From: CAZESH01 sp964514665
GTDB taxonomy: Bacteria > Bacillota > Bacilli > Paenibacillales > KCTC-25726
Assembly (NCBI GenBank): GCA_964514665.1
Contig: CAZESH010000041.1
Span: 1 to 21,368 of the forward strand
Direction: 5' to 3'
DNA: 21,368 bases
Part shown: in pieces, positions 14,448 through 21,368 of the stretch
Position numbering within the stretch: position 1 is the stretch's first letter
How the letters are laid out: the number at the start of each line of letters is the position of its first letter
The notes under the pieces: model-generated
Databases searched by the model: none
What the model was told of the DNA's origin: nothing
The model's input: only the letters and a program-made list of their open reading frames with translations
Position numbers and translations under genes: made by a program

Positions 14448-14945
14448 TTGCGTGTAGATCCGAACACTTTAGAATTAACGGAAAAAGTGGTCAACATAAA
14501 TCGCGTGGCAAAGGTTGTAAAGGGCGGACGCCGTTTCAGCTTTAGCGCGCTTGTCGTAGTCGGCGACGGCAATGGATGGGTCGGTGCCGGTATCGGTAAA
14601 GCTTCGGAAGTTCCGGATGCGATTCGCAAAGGAATTGACGATGCCAAGAAAAATCTTATGCACGTAGCGATGGTCGGAACGACGATTCCACATATCGTTG
14701 AAGGACGTTTCGGTGCTGGCAAGGTTTTGTTGAAGCCGGCTTCCGAAGGTACCGGAGTAATTGCCGGCGGACCTGTTCGCGCTGTATTGGAACTGGTCGG
14801 AATCGGCGACATCTTGACAAAATCTCTAGGTTCTTCCAATGCCATCAACATGGTAAACGCGACGCTGGAAGGCTTGTCCCGTTTGAAAAAAGCGGAAGAA
14901 GTAGCGAAGCTGCGTGGCAAAACGGTTGAAGAACTGTTAGGATAA
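14448..14945 (+). CDS. rpsE: 30S ribosomal protein S5
   Basis: 30S protein at the mRNA entry channel, important for accuracy; 165 residues. N-terminal double-stranded-RNA-binding-like domain with RVAKVVKGGRRFSFSALVVV (about 19-38, the loop where spectinomycin-resistance changes occur, here wild type), then VGTTIPH, RFGAGKVLLKPASEGTGVIA and ELVGIGDILTKSLGSSN. The start appears to be TTG 14448 (MRVDPN), 7 nt after AAGGAGGT; no ATG is available in frame nearby. Its stop overlaps the AAGGAGG of rpmD. Confidence 0.96.
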   Translation: MRVDPNTLELTEKVVNINRVAKVVKGGRRFSFSALVVVGDGNGWVGAGIGKASEVPDAIRKGIDDAKKNLMHVAMVGTTIPHIVEGRFGAGKVLLKPASEGTGVIAGGPVRAVLELVGIGDILTKSLGSSNAINMVNATLEGLSRLKKAEEVAKLRGKTVEELLG

Positions 14946-14957
14946 GGAGGGGAAATG

Positions 14958-15146
14958 ATGGCGAAGCAAATTCAGGTAACCCTCAAGCGGAGTTTGATTG
15001 GTCGTTCGGAAAAGCAAAGACTGACGGTAAATACGCTTGGTCTTCGCAAAGTGAATCAAACGGTCGTTCATCAGGACAACCCGGAAATCCGGGGTATGGT
15101 GAATAAAGTCAGTCATTTGGTTGAGGTTAAAGAAATTGAAGCGTAA
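14958..15146 (+). CDS. rpmD: 50S ribosomal protein L30
   Basis: Small 50S protein of 62 residues, a few longer than B. subtilis L30 (59). Recognised by QVTLKRSLIGR (about 5-15), QRLTVNTLGLRKVNQTVVH and NPEIRGMVNKVSHLVEVKE. Two ATG codons are adjacent (14955 and 14958); I prefer 14958 because it gives the family start MAKQI and a 7-nt gap from AAGGAGG. The next gene, rplO, is 54 nt downstream. Confidence 0.95.
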   Translation: MAKQIQVTLKRSLIGRSEKQRLTVNTLGLRKVNQTVVHQDNPEIRGMVNKVSHLVEVKEIEA

Positions 15147-15200
15147 AGCGCCTCAATGTTTGATAGCGATTGAAAGCAAACTTATTAAGGAGGTGCAACG

Positions 15201-15641
15201 ATGAAACTGCATGAGTTGACATCATCTCCAGGAGCCCGCACAGTCCGCAAAAGAGTCGGACGCGGGATCGGCAGCGGAAACGGTAAAACATCCGGTCGCG
15301 GACATAAAGGACAAAATGCCCGCTCCGGAGGGGGAGTTCGTCTCGGTTTTGAAGGCGGACAAAATCCGTTATATCGTCGCTTGCCGAAACGGGGATTCAC
15401 GAATATTCACCGTAAGGAATACGCGATTGTCAATTTGGAAGAGCTCAACAAATTTGCGGCGGGAACGGAAGTTTCCCCGGAGACGCTTCTCGAATCCGGA
15501 ATCGTACGCAATGCGAAAGACGGCATCAAAATTCTCGGCCAAGGCGAACTTAATGTGAACTTGACAGTAAAAGCCAATAAGTTCTCCCAAACCGCGGTAG
15601 AAAAAATCGAAGCTGCCGGCGGGAAAACAGAGGTGATCTAA
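15201..15641 (+). CDS. rplO: 50S ribosomal protein L15
   Basis: Late-assembly 50S protein; 146 residues, the same as B. subtilis. The N-terminal half is a Gly/Arg/Lys-rich extension with RKRVGRGIGSGNGKTSGRGH (about 17-36), KGQNARSGGGVRLGFEGGQ and RLPKRGF; the C-terminal half is the globular L15e-like domain. RBS AAGGAGGTG precedes the ATG. The TAA stop shares its last A with the secY ATG, so secY translation is probably coupled to rplO. Confidence 0.98.
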   Translation: MKLHELTSSPGARTVRKRVGRGIGSGNGKTSGRGHKGQNARSGGGVRLGFEGGQNPLYRRLPKRGFTNIHRKEYAIVNLEELNKFAAGTEVSPETLLESGIVRNAKDGIKILGQGELNVNLTVKANKFSQTAVEKIEAAGGKTEVI

Positions 15642-16948
15642 TGTTTCAAACCGTTTCCAATATTATTAAAGTCGCGGATTTGAGAAAAAAGATTCTGTTT
15701 ACATTGATGATCTTGATTGTTTACAGAATCGGCTCTTTCATTCCGGTTCCGAATATCGATACGGAGTTTCTGAAAAATTACGATCAGTCGCAAACCAATG
15801 ATATCTTTGGTATGCTGAACACATTTTCCGGCGGCGCTTTGTTCCGCTTCTCCCTGTTTGCAATGGGGATTATGCCTTACATTACGGCATCCATTATCGT
15901 GCAGCTGCTGTCGATGGATGTCATTCCGAAATTTGCCCAATGGGCAAAAGAAGGAGAATCCGGCCGTAAGAAGATGAGTCAAATTACCCGCTATGGAACA
16001 ATTGTACTGGGTTTGGTTCAAGCTTACGGATTGTCCATCGGTTTTAATCGTCAATACGGTTACCAAATGGTCAAGGATCCTAGTTTCACCACGTATACGA
16101 TGATTGCCATCGTGCTTACCGCCGGAACCGCCTTGCTGATGTGGCTCGGCGAGCTGCTGACGGAAAAGGGGATCGGCAACGGGATCTCGGTGATCATCTT
16201 CGCTGGTATTGTCGCCCGCTTCCCGGAATACTCACAATTGATTGTGCAAACCGAGTTCGGCGCAAATGCCGGCGGGAACGTCTTTTTGAGTGTATTCAGG
16301 ATCATCGTAATCCTGCTTGTGATCGTTGCGATCATTGCCGGGGTTATCTACATTCAGCAAGGGGTTCGCAGAATTCCGGTGCAATATGCTAAACGGGTTG
16401 TCGGCAGAAAGATGTACGGAGGTCAATCCACGCATATTCCGTTAAAGGTAAATGCGGCGGGTGTTATTCCGGTCATTTTCGCCGTTTCCCTGATTGCCTT
16501 TCCGACAACGATCGCCAGCTTCTGGAAAGGGCATCCGATTGCGGATTGGATCATCAATAATTTGTATTACGATAAACCGCTGGGTATGTTTTTCTATGTA
16601 CTGCTGATTATCGGTTTCACATATTTCTATACATTCGTGCAGATTAATCCTGTGCAAATGGCCGATCAGATGAAGAAGAACGGCGGTTACATTCCGGGTA
16701 TTCGTCCGGGCAAGACAACAACGATATACTTGACGAGAGTAATGAATCGAATCACCTTGACAGGCGCTCTATTCTTAGCGGCGATATCCATACTGCCGAT
16801 GATCTTTACAACTCTCGCCGGTCTTCCCAATTCCATCCGGATTGGGGGAACTTCCCTGTTGATTGTTATCGGCGTTGCGCTCGAGACGATGAAACAAGTG
16901 GAAAGCCAATTGATTAAACGCCACTACAAAGGGTTTATCAATAAATAG
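15641..16948 (+). CDS. secY: Preprotein translocase subunit SecY
   Basis: Channel-forming subunit of the SecYEG translocon in the cytoplasmic membrane; 435 residues with about ten hydrophobic segments, as the family requires. Recognised by the N-terminal RKKILFTLMILIVYRIGSFIPVP-type first helix, GGALFRFSLFAMGIMPYITA (family signature, about 64-83), WLGELLTEKGIGNGIS and the C-terminal LIKRHYKGFI tail. The start ATG overlaps the rplO stop (TAATG), with GAGGTGAT inside rplO as ribosome binding site. Its usual place is before adk, 30 nt downstream. Confidence 0.98.
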   Translation: MFQTVSNIIKVADLRKKILFTLMILIVYRIGSFIPVPNIDTEFLKNYDQSQTNDIFGMLNTFSGGALFRFSLFAMGIMPYITASIIVQLLSMDVIPKFAQWAKEGESGRKKMSQITRYGTIVLGLVQAYGLSIGFNRQYGYQMVKDPSFTTYTMIAIVLTAGTALLMWLGELLTEKGIGNGISVIIFAGIVARFPEYSQLIVQTEFGANAGGNVFLSVFRIIVILLVIVAIIAGVIYIQQGVRRIPVQYAKRVVGRKMYGGQSTHIPLKVNAAGVIPVIFAVSLIAFPTTIASFWKGHPIADWIINNLYYDKPLGMFFYVLLIIGFTYFYTFVQINPVQMADQMKKNGGYIPGIRPGKTTTIYLTRVMNRITLTGALFLAAISILPMIFTTLAGLPNSIRIGGTSLLIVIGVALETMKQVESQLIKRHYKGFINK

Positions 16949-16978
16949 AACAGGCTGAATTCGGGAGGAGTAGATTTT

Positions 16979-17629
16979 TTGAATATTATTTTCATGGGTC
17001 CTCCTGGTGCGGGTAAAGGGACTCAAGCAGAAAGAATCGTAACGGAATTAGGTGTTCCGCATATCTCAACCGGGGATGCATTTCGTTTGGCAATGAAACA
17101 GGGTACTCCTTTGGGTGTGAAAGCGAAAGAATACGTCGATCAGGGTTTGCTCGTACCTGATGAAATTACAATCGGGATCGTAAAGGAACGTCTGCAGCAG
17201 AATGACTGCGAAAAGGGATTTCTGCTCGACGGCTTTCCCCGAACGATTTCACAAGCTGAGGCTTTGGACGATATACTGTCTTCAATGGGAAGCGGAATCG
17301 ACCATGTCATCAACCTGTTAGTCGATCGCAAGCTGCTTCTGGACCGTTTGACGGGAAGAAGGATTTGCAAATCATGCGGTTCAACGTATCATGTGCTGTT
17401 CAATCCTCCGAAGCAGCATGATGTTTGCGACAAATGCGGCGGGGAGCTTTATCAGCGTTCTGACGATACGGAAGAAAAAGTAGGGACGAGATTAGACGAA
17501 TACCTGAACAAAACTGCTCCCTTACTGGATTATTACCGAAGCAAAAATCTACTCCGGGAAATTGTCGGGGAAGATCCAATCGATACGGTGACTTCAAACA
17601 TCTTGAAGTTATTGAGAGGGCAGGCGTAA
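16979..17629 (+). CDS. adk: Adenylate kinase (zinc-type lid)
   Basis: Catalyses AMP + ATP to 2 ADP; 216 residues, the long form. P-loop GPPGAGKGT (7-15), AMP-site STGDAFR (30-36; many homologues have STGDMFR), LLDGFPRT (82-89) and the lid with Cys130, Cys133, Cys150 and Cys153, the four-cysteine zinc site typical of Gram-positive enzymes. The start is TTG 16979, with GGGAGGAG upstream and the family start MNIIFMGPPG; no upstream ATG is suitable. The TAA stop overlaps the map ATG by 1 nt. Confidence 0.98.
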   Translation: MNIIFMGPPGAGKGTQAERIVTELGVPHISTGDAFRLAMKQGTPLGVKAKEYVDQGLLVPDEITIGIVKERLQQNDCEKGFLLDGFPRTISQAEALDDILSSMGSGIDHVINLLVDRKLLLDRLTGRRICKSCGSTYHVLFNPPKQHDVCDKCGGELYQRSDDTEEKVGTRLDEYLNKTAPLLDYYRSKNLLREIVGEDPIDTVTSNILKLLRGQA

Positions 17630-18381
17630 TGATCATCTGTAAATCGGAAGCCGAAATCAGCTTGATGCGGGAGGCAGGCCGGATTGTGGCAGACACGCAT
17701 CGTTTGATGCGGGATGCAATCAAGCCCGGCATTACGACAATCGAACTGGACCGGATTGCGGAGAAATTTATCCGCAGCCAAGGTGCAGTGCCTTCTTTTA
17801 AAGGCTATAATGATTTTCCTGCCAGCATTTGTGCTTCAGTCAACGAGCAATTGGTACATGGTTTTCCCAGTGAACGCAAACTGGTCGAAGGGGATATCAT
17901 TTCCATTGATATTGGCGCTCAGTTTCAAGGTTACCATGGAGATTCCGCTTGGACTTATCCGGTAGGTGAAATATCGGATGCGAACCGGCGCTTGCTGGAA
18001 GTCACCGAGCAGTCCCTATTTGCGGGGTTGCAGCAGGCCGGGCCGAATGTGCGCTTGTATTCGATATCCCATGCGATTCAACGGGTTATTGAAGATGCCG
18101 GGTTTTCCGTCGTCAGGGAATATGTCGGTCATGGGGTTGGAGCCGAGCTTCACGAAGAGCCCCAGATACCCAATTACGGGACTCCCGACCGCGGACCTCG
18201 TTTAAAGCCGGGCATGGTTTTGGCGATTGAACCGATGGTTACGGCGGGTGAAAGATACGTCCGGACATTGGAGGACAATTGGACCGTAGTTACGGTAGAC
18301 GGGACTATGTGCGCTCATTTTGAGCATACGATTGTCATTACCAATGAAGGCTTCGAAATCCTGACGCAATCCGGATCGTAG
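17629..18381 (+). CDS. map: Methionine aminopeptidase, type I
   Basis: Removes the N-terminal methionine from new proteins; 250 residues, close to B. subtilis MapA. The five metal ligands of the pita-bread fold are all present: Asp94 (IDIG), Asp105 (HGDSAW), His168 (GHGVG), Glu201 (IEPM) and Glu232 (FEHT), and so is the substrate-facing His77 (LVHGFP). It lacks an N-terminal zinc-finger extension. The start overlaps the adk stop (TAATG), with a GGGCAGG-like site in adk. Standard neighbour of adk in Bacilli. Confidence 0.98.
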   Translation: MIICKSEAEISLMREAGRIVADTHRLMRDAIKPGITTIELDRIAEKFIRSQGAVPSFKGYNDFPASICASVNEQLVHGFPSERKLVEGDIISIDIGAQFQGYHGDSAWTYPVGEISDANRRLLEVTEQSLFAGLQQAGPNVRLYSISHAIQRVIEDAGFSVVREYVGHGVGAELHEEPQIPNYGTPDRGPRLKPGMVLAIEPMVTAGERYVRTLEDNWTVVTVDGTMCAHFEHTIVITNEGFEILTQSGS

Positions 18382-18393
18382 GTGGAGGTCACT

Positions 18394-18699
18394 ATGGAAG
18401 CAAAATTCCCTCAGCCCGGACAGTATGTTCAAGTACTGCGCGGCAGAGACGCCGGAAAATTTGCCGTTATCATCAGAATCGACGATCAGCCATTTGTATG
18501 GATCGCAGACGGTGACAAGCGGAAATTCGACCAACCGAAGAAAAAAAACCTGCTGCACTTAAAGCTATTCGATCAATTCAGTAGTGAAGTGACGGACAGC
18601 TTAATGGAAAGCGGAAGGGTAACCAACGGGAAACTCAGGTATGCCTTGGGGAAATTTACCGAAAGCATGAAGACTGATGCAAATGAGAAAGGAGAATGA
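18394..18699 (+). CDS. KOW-domain RNA-binding protein (YbzG-like position)
   Basis: Small basic protein of 101 residues. Residues about 8-35 (PGQYVQVLRGRDAGKFAVII) form a KOW motif like those in L14e, L24 and NusG proteins, followed by a basic segment (DKRKFDQPKKKN) and a variable, probably flexible C-terminus. In B. subtilis the gene between mapA and infA is, from memory, ybzG, a KOW protein of unknown role; the position matches, the name is not proven. I start at ATG 18394 after GGTGGAGGT; a GTG at 18382 directly after the map stop is possible. It ends with TGA 2 nt before infA. Confidence 0.85.
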   Translation: MEAKFPQPGQYVQVLRGRDAGKFAVIIRIDDQPFVWIADGDKRKFDQPKKKNLLHLKLFDQFSSEVTDSLMESGRVTNGKLRYALGKFTESMKTDANEKGE

Positions 18700-18701
18700 A
18701 A

Positions 18702-18917
18702 GTGGCCAAAGAAGATGTCATTGAAGTGGAAGGTACGGTAATTGAACCTTTGCCGAATGCGATGTTCAAGGTTGAGCTGGAGAACGGGCATACGATTCTT
18801 GCCCATGTATCGGGTAAGCTGAGAATGCACTTTATCCGTATATTGACCGGTGATAGGGTGGTCATTCAACTCTCGCCCTATGACCTGAGCAGAGGCCGGA
18901 TCACTTATCGTAAGTAA
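18702..18917 (+). CDS. infA: Translation initiation factor IF-1
   Basis: OB-fold factor that blocks the A site during initiation; 71 residues against 72 in B. subtilis. Recognised by KEDVIEVEGTVIEPLPNAMF (about 3-22), HVSGKLRMHFIRILTGD and SPYDLSRGRITYR. I start at GTG 18702 (MAKEDV), 7 nt after AAAGGAG; the in-frame ATG at 18696 is too close to that site and would add two residues. The 153-nt gap to rpmJ is long for this cluster and holds a hairpin at 19035-19053. Confidence 0.95.
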   Translation: MAKEDVIEVEGTVIEPLPNAMFKVELENGHTILAHVSGKLRMHFIRILTGDRVVIQLSPYDLSRGRITYRK

Positions 18918-19034
18918 GGCTTTCCCTTCAACGAACGGCGTCATTGTAGTTTTTCCTGTGAAATCTAAAGCATGGCTTTCAATGGATAGAGAAACAGTGT
19001 TTTGTTTTACAATGGGGTAAATGCTTGCGATGAA

Positions 19035-19053
19035 AGTTTTCCTGCGGAAAACT
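19035..19053 (+). promoter_or_regulatory. Hairpin just upstream of the rpmJ ribosome binding site
   Basis: AGTTTTCC (19035-19042) pairs perfectly with GGAAAACT (19046-19053) across loop TGC, ending 2 nt before GAGGAGGT. It may affect access to the rpmJ start or mark RNA processing; no T tract follows, so it is not a terminator. Confidence 0.45.
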
Positions 19054-19070
19054 GTGAGGAGGTAATAAGC

Positions 19071-19184
19071 ATGAAGGTAAGACCATCGGTCAAACCGATT
19101 TGTGAGAAATGCAAAGTTATTCGCCGTAAAGGCAACGTAATGGTGATTTGCGAAAATCCGAAGCATAAGCAAAAACAAGGTTAA
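19071..19184 (+). CDS. rpmJ: 50S ribosomal protein L36, zinc-binding type
   Basis: Smallest 50S protein, 37 residues: MKVRPSVKPICEKC start, Cys11, Cys14, Cys27 and His32 forming the zinc ribbon, and a basic KHKQKQG tail. The start is ATG 19071 after GAGGAGGT; longer in-frame openings upstream run through non-coding spacer. It lies between infA and rpsM, as in most Bacilli. A zinc-free L36 copy, if it exists, is not in the window. Confidence 0.96.
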   Translation: MKVRPSVKPICEKCKVIRRKGNVMVICENPKHKQKQG

Positions 19185-19203
19185 GAAGGGGGTGCAGCAG
19201 TAA

Positions 19204-19569
19204 ATGGCTCGTATAGCTGGTGTCGATTTACCGCGTGACAAACGCATTGAAGTCGCATTGACGTACATTTTTGGTATCGGTGATACCACGGCTAAGAAAA
19301 TTTTGACCACCACTGAAGTTAATCCGGAAACCAGAGTTCGGGATCTGACAGAGGATGAAGTCAGCAAGCTTCGTGAAGCGATCGACAAGATGAAGGTGGA
19401 AGGCGATTTGCGCCGTGAAATTTCACTGAATATCAAGCGATTGATTGAAATCGGCTGCTACCGTGGAATCCGTCATCGCAAAGGGTTGCCGGTCCGTGGA
19501 CAAAGAACGAAAACAAATGCACGTACGCGCAAAGGTCCTCGCCGTACCGTTGCAAACAAGAAGAAGTAA
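19204..19569 (+). CDS. rpsM: 30S ribosomal protein S13
   Basis: 30S head protein bridging to the 50S subunit and touching P-site tRNA; 121 residues, the same as B. subtilis. It starts MARIAGVDLPRDKR; helix-turn features follow (GIGDTTAKKI, about 26-35), and the C-terminal tail is strongly basic, with RHRKGLPVRGQRTKTNARTR (from about 92) and KGPRRTV. RBS AAGGGGGTGC is before the ATG. rpsK follows after 16 nt. Confidence 0.98.
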   Translation: MARIAGVDLPRDKRIEVALTYIFGIGDTTAKKILTTTEVNPETRVRDLTEDEVSKLREAIDKMKVEGDLRREISLNIKRLIEIGCYRGIRHRKGLPVRGQRTKTNARTRKGPRRTVANKKK

Positions 19570-19585
19570 AGGAGGGATAGGGTAA

Positions 19586-19981
19586 ATGGCTAAAGCAAGA
19601 AAAGTTGTACGCACGAAGCGCAGGGATCGAAAAAATATCGAGTCCGGTGTTGCGCACATCCGCTCTACGTTTAACAATACGATTGTGACGATTACGGATC
19701 CGCACGGAAATGCAATTTCCTGGGCGAGTGCCGGTAATCTCGGTTTCAAGGGTTCCCGTAAAAGCACGCCTTTTGCTGCCCAATTGGCTGCGGAAACGGC
19801 TGCAAAATCGGCAATGGAGCATGGCTTAAAAGTTGTTGAGGTTATGGTCAAAGGTCCGGGAGCAGGACGTGAAGCGGCTATCCGTTCTTTACAGGCTGCA
19901 GGACTTGAAGTGAACTTGATTAAAGACGTAACTCCGATCCCTCATAACGGTTGCCGTCCGCCAAAACGTCGTCGTGTTTAG
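19586..19981 (+). CDS. rpsK: 30S ribosomal protein S11
   Basis: 30S platform protein that supports Shine-Dalgarno pairing near the 3' end of 16S rRNA; 131 residues. Recognised by GVAHIRSTFNNTIVTITD (about 21-38), the AAQLAAETAAK helix, VMVKGPGAGREAAIRSL and DVTPIPHNGCRPPKRRRV at the C-terminus. The Asn121-Gly122 pair corresponds to the site of isoaspartate in E. coli S11. RBS AAAGGAGGG overlaps the rpsM stop region. A 131-nt spacer follows before rpoA. Confidence 0.98.
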   Translation: MAKARKVVRTKRRDRKNIESGVAHIRSTFNNTIVTITDPHGNAISWASAGNLGFKGSRKSTPFAAQLAAETAAKSAMEHGLKVVEVMVKGPGAGREAAIRSLQAAGLEVNLIKDVTPIPHNGCRPPKRRRV

Positions 19982-19997
19982 TTCAAGCTCACAGATG

Positions 19998-20006
19998 TGG
20001 TATAAA
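19998..20006 (+). promoter_or_regulatory. Possible extended -10 promoter for rpoA-rplQ
   Basis: TGGTATAAA is an extended -10 motif (TGn plus TATAAA, five of six to consensus) at 19998-20006 in the 131-nt rpsK-rpoA spacer. At 17 bp upstream there is only a poor -35 (TTAGTT, 19978-19983). Such a promoter could raise rpoA and rplQ apart from the ribosomal genes; the support is weak. Confidence 0.28.
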
Positions 20007-20112
20007 TAACTTCAACATGTGAATAATGGATGTGAAGATTGGCATACTACATGGTTTTGGGATTTTCACGAGTATCCAAGAGGGAACGACGTTTTGAAGG
20101 AGGAATCAATGC

Positions 20113-21057
20113 ATGATTGAAATCGAGAAACCGAAAATTGAAACCGTAACGGTCAGTGAAGACGGAACCTACGGTAAATTCGTTGTAGAGCCTCTGGAAA
20201 GAGGCTATGGAACGACATTGGGGAATTCGCTTCGCCGCATTTTGCTTTCTTCACTTCCAGGCGCTGCGGCAACCTCCGTACAAATCGACGGAGTGCTGCA
20301 CGAATTCTCCATGATTCCCGGGGTGTTGGAAGATGTTACGGAGATCATTTTGAACCTTAAAGGTCTGTCAATCAAGATTCATTCCGACGAGGAAAAGATT
20401 CTGGAAATCGATGCTGATGGAGAAGGCTCCATTACGGCCGGAGATATCCGTGCCGACAGCGATGTGGAAATTCTTAATCCGGAACTTCATATTGCCACGC
20501 TTTCATCCGATGCTCGTTTGCATATGAGAATCTACGCGAACCGCGGAAGAGGATATGTACAGGCAGACAAGAATAAAAGAGACGATCAGCCGATTGGCGT
20601 GATTCCGATTGATTCCATCTATACGCCGATCACAAGGGTAAACTACAGTGTGGAAAATACCCGTGTCGGCCAAGTGACGAACTATGATAAACTCTCCCTC
20701 GAAGTATGGACCGATGGCAGCATTCGTCCGGAAGAAGCCGTCAGCCTTGGAGCCAAAATCCTGACAGAACATCTCATGTTGTTTGTGGGCCTTACGGACG
20801 AAGCAAAAGATGCGGAAATCATGGTGGAAAAAGAAGAAGACAAAAAGGAAAAAGTTCTGGAAATGACGATCGAGGAGCTCGATCTCTCTGTGCGTTCCTA
20901 CAATTGCTTGAAACGCGCAGGCATCAATACGGTGCAGGAGCTGATTACCAAGACAGAGGAAGACATGATGAAGGTTCGAAACCTCGGCCGCAAGTCTTTG
21001 GAGGAAGTTCAGGAGAAGCTCCAAGAGCTGAATCTGGGCCTTCGCACCGAAGATTGA
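20113..21057 (+). CDS. rpoA: RNA polymerase alpha subunit
   Basis: Assembly scaffold of RNA polymerase and target of UP elements and activators; 314 residues, the length of B. subtilis alpha. N-terminal domain (about 1-230) with FVVEPLERGYGTTLGNSLRR (about 23-42) and VENTRVGQVTNYDKL-type motifs; an acidic linker (about 236-250); C-terminal domain with RSYNCLKRAGINTVQEL and VRNLGRKSLEEV. Arg261 matches E. coli Arg265, the key UP-element contact. RBS AAGGAGGAA sits upstream of ATG 20113. Ends with TGA; rplQ follows after 40 nt. Confidence 0.98.
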   Translation: MIEIEKPKIETVTVSEDGTYGKFVVEPLERGYGTTLGNSLRRILLSSLPGAAATSVQIDGVLHEFSMIPGVLEDVTEIILNLKGLSIKIHSDEEKILEIDADGEGSITAGDIRADSDVEILNPELHIATLSSDARLHMRIYANRGRGYVQADKNKRDDQPIGVIPIDSIYTPITRVNYSVENTRVGQVTNYDKLSLEVWTDGSIRPEEAVSLGAKILTEHLMLFVGLTDEAKDAEIMVEKEEDKKEKVLEMTIEELDLSVRSYNCLKRAGINTVQELITKTEEDMMKVRNLGRKSLEEVQEKLQELNLGLRTED

Positions 21058-21097
21058 TTGCGCTTGAAATGAACTGCAATGTAAAGGAGGGAAACAA

Positions 21098-21368
21098 ATG
21101 GCTTATCAAAAATTGGGACGTGATTCCAGTGCCAGGAAAGCACTGTTCCGGGATCTGGTAACCGATCTGTTCTTATATGAACGTATTCAAACAACGGAAG
21201 CGAAAGCGAAAGAGGTTCGTTCTATCGCGGAAAAGCTGATTACGCTGGCAAAACGCGGTGACCTGCATGCACGTCGTCAGGTAGCGGCTTTTGTACGTCG
21301 GGAAACCATCGATGGCGAACAGGATGCGATTCAAAAACTGTTTTCGGAACTGGCCACTCGCTATTCAG
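21098..21368 (+). CDS. rplQ: 50S ribosomal protein L17 (partial, cut by the window end)
   Basis: The first 90 codons of L17, a 50S protein near the exit tunnel; the full protein has about 120 residues in Bacilli. Recognised by the start MAYQKLGRDSSARKALFRDL, LVTDLFLYERIQTTEAKAKE (about 20-39) and KLITLAKRGDLHARR. The start ATG follows AAAGGAGG in a 40-nt spacer after rpoA. Last gene of the alpha cluster; the terminator, if any, is beyond the window. Confidence 0.97.
   Translation, partial: MAYQKLGRDSSARKALFRDLVTDLFLYERIQTTEAKAKEVRSIAEKLITLAKRGDLHARRQVAAFVRRETIDGEQDAIQKLFSELATRYS

Noticed and set aside
18573..19436. 287-codon open frame on the minus strand opposite infA, rpmJ and rpsM
   Set aside because: It is antisense to three certain genes, is rich in Ser/Phe/His shadow composition and has no family resemblance.

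Overview
The window is one continuous plus-strand block of housekeeping genes: the 3' end of rpoC, then the str, S10, spc and alpha ribosomal-protein clusters, ending inside rplQ. Gene order, the K-turn protein gene (ybxF type) before rpsL, tuf directly after fusA, adk-map-KOW-infA-rpmJ between secY and rpsM, the four-cysteine S14 and the strong AGGAGG-type ribosome binding sites all point to a Bacillota of class Bacilli. The N-terminally extended L24 and the S12 and L16 sequences look most like Paenibacillaceae (from memory, not a search). Both ends are cut inside genes, so this is probably a contig or genome fragment.

Layout. 1-875: C-terminal part of RNA polymerase beta', with an in-frame TGA at 36-38 in an almost invariant segment. 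882-1010: weak terminator, then a strong promoter (TTGACA, 18 bp, extended -10). 1011-5696: str cluster, ybxF-type gene, rpsL, rpsG, fusA, tuf. 5697-6215: the only long non-coding stretch, holding the tuf terminator, a roughly 150-bp long inverted repeat, a 13-bp tandem repeat, the S10 promoter and a structured leader. 6216-11343: S10 cluster (rpsJ to rpsQ). 11402-18917: spc cluster (rplN to secY, then adk, map, a KOW-domain gene, infA). 19071-21368: rpmJ, rpsM, rpsK, rpoA, and rplQ (cut by the window end).

How it works together. The genes supply small- and large-subunit ribosomal proteins, two elongation factors, IF1, the SecY channel, N-terminal Met removal (Map), adenylate balance (Adk) and RNA polymerase alpha. 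They are tightly packed, with TAATG stop/start overlaps at rplD-rplW, rplO-secY and adk-map and an 11-nt rplP-rpmC overlap, which suggests long co-transcripts and translational coupling. I see no strong terminator between 6216 and the window end. Nine of the 36 genes whose start is visible appear to begin with GTG or TTG.

I found no new multigene system. The items most worth a second look are the long inverted repeat at 5783-5936 and the cluster of improbable changes in the first 75 bases.
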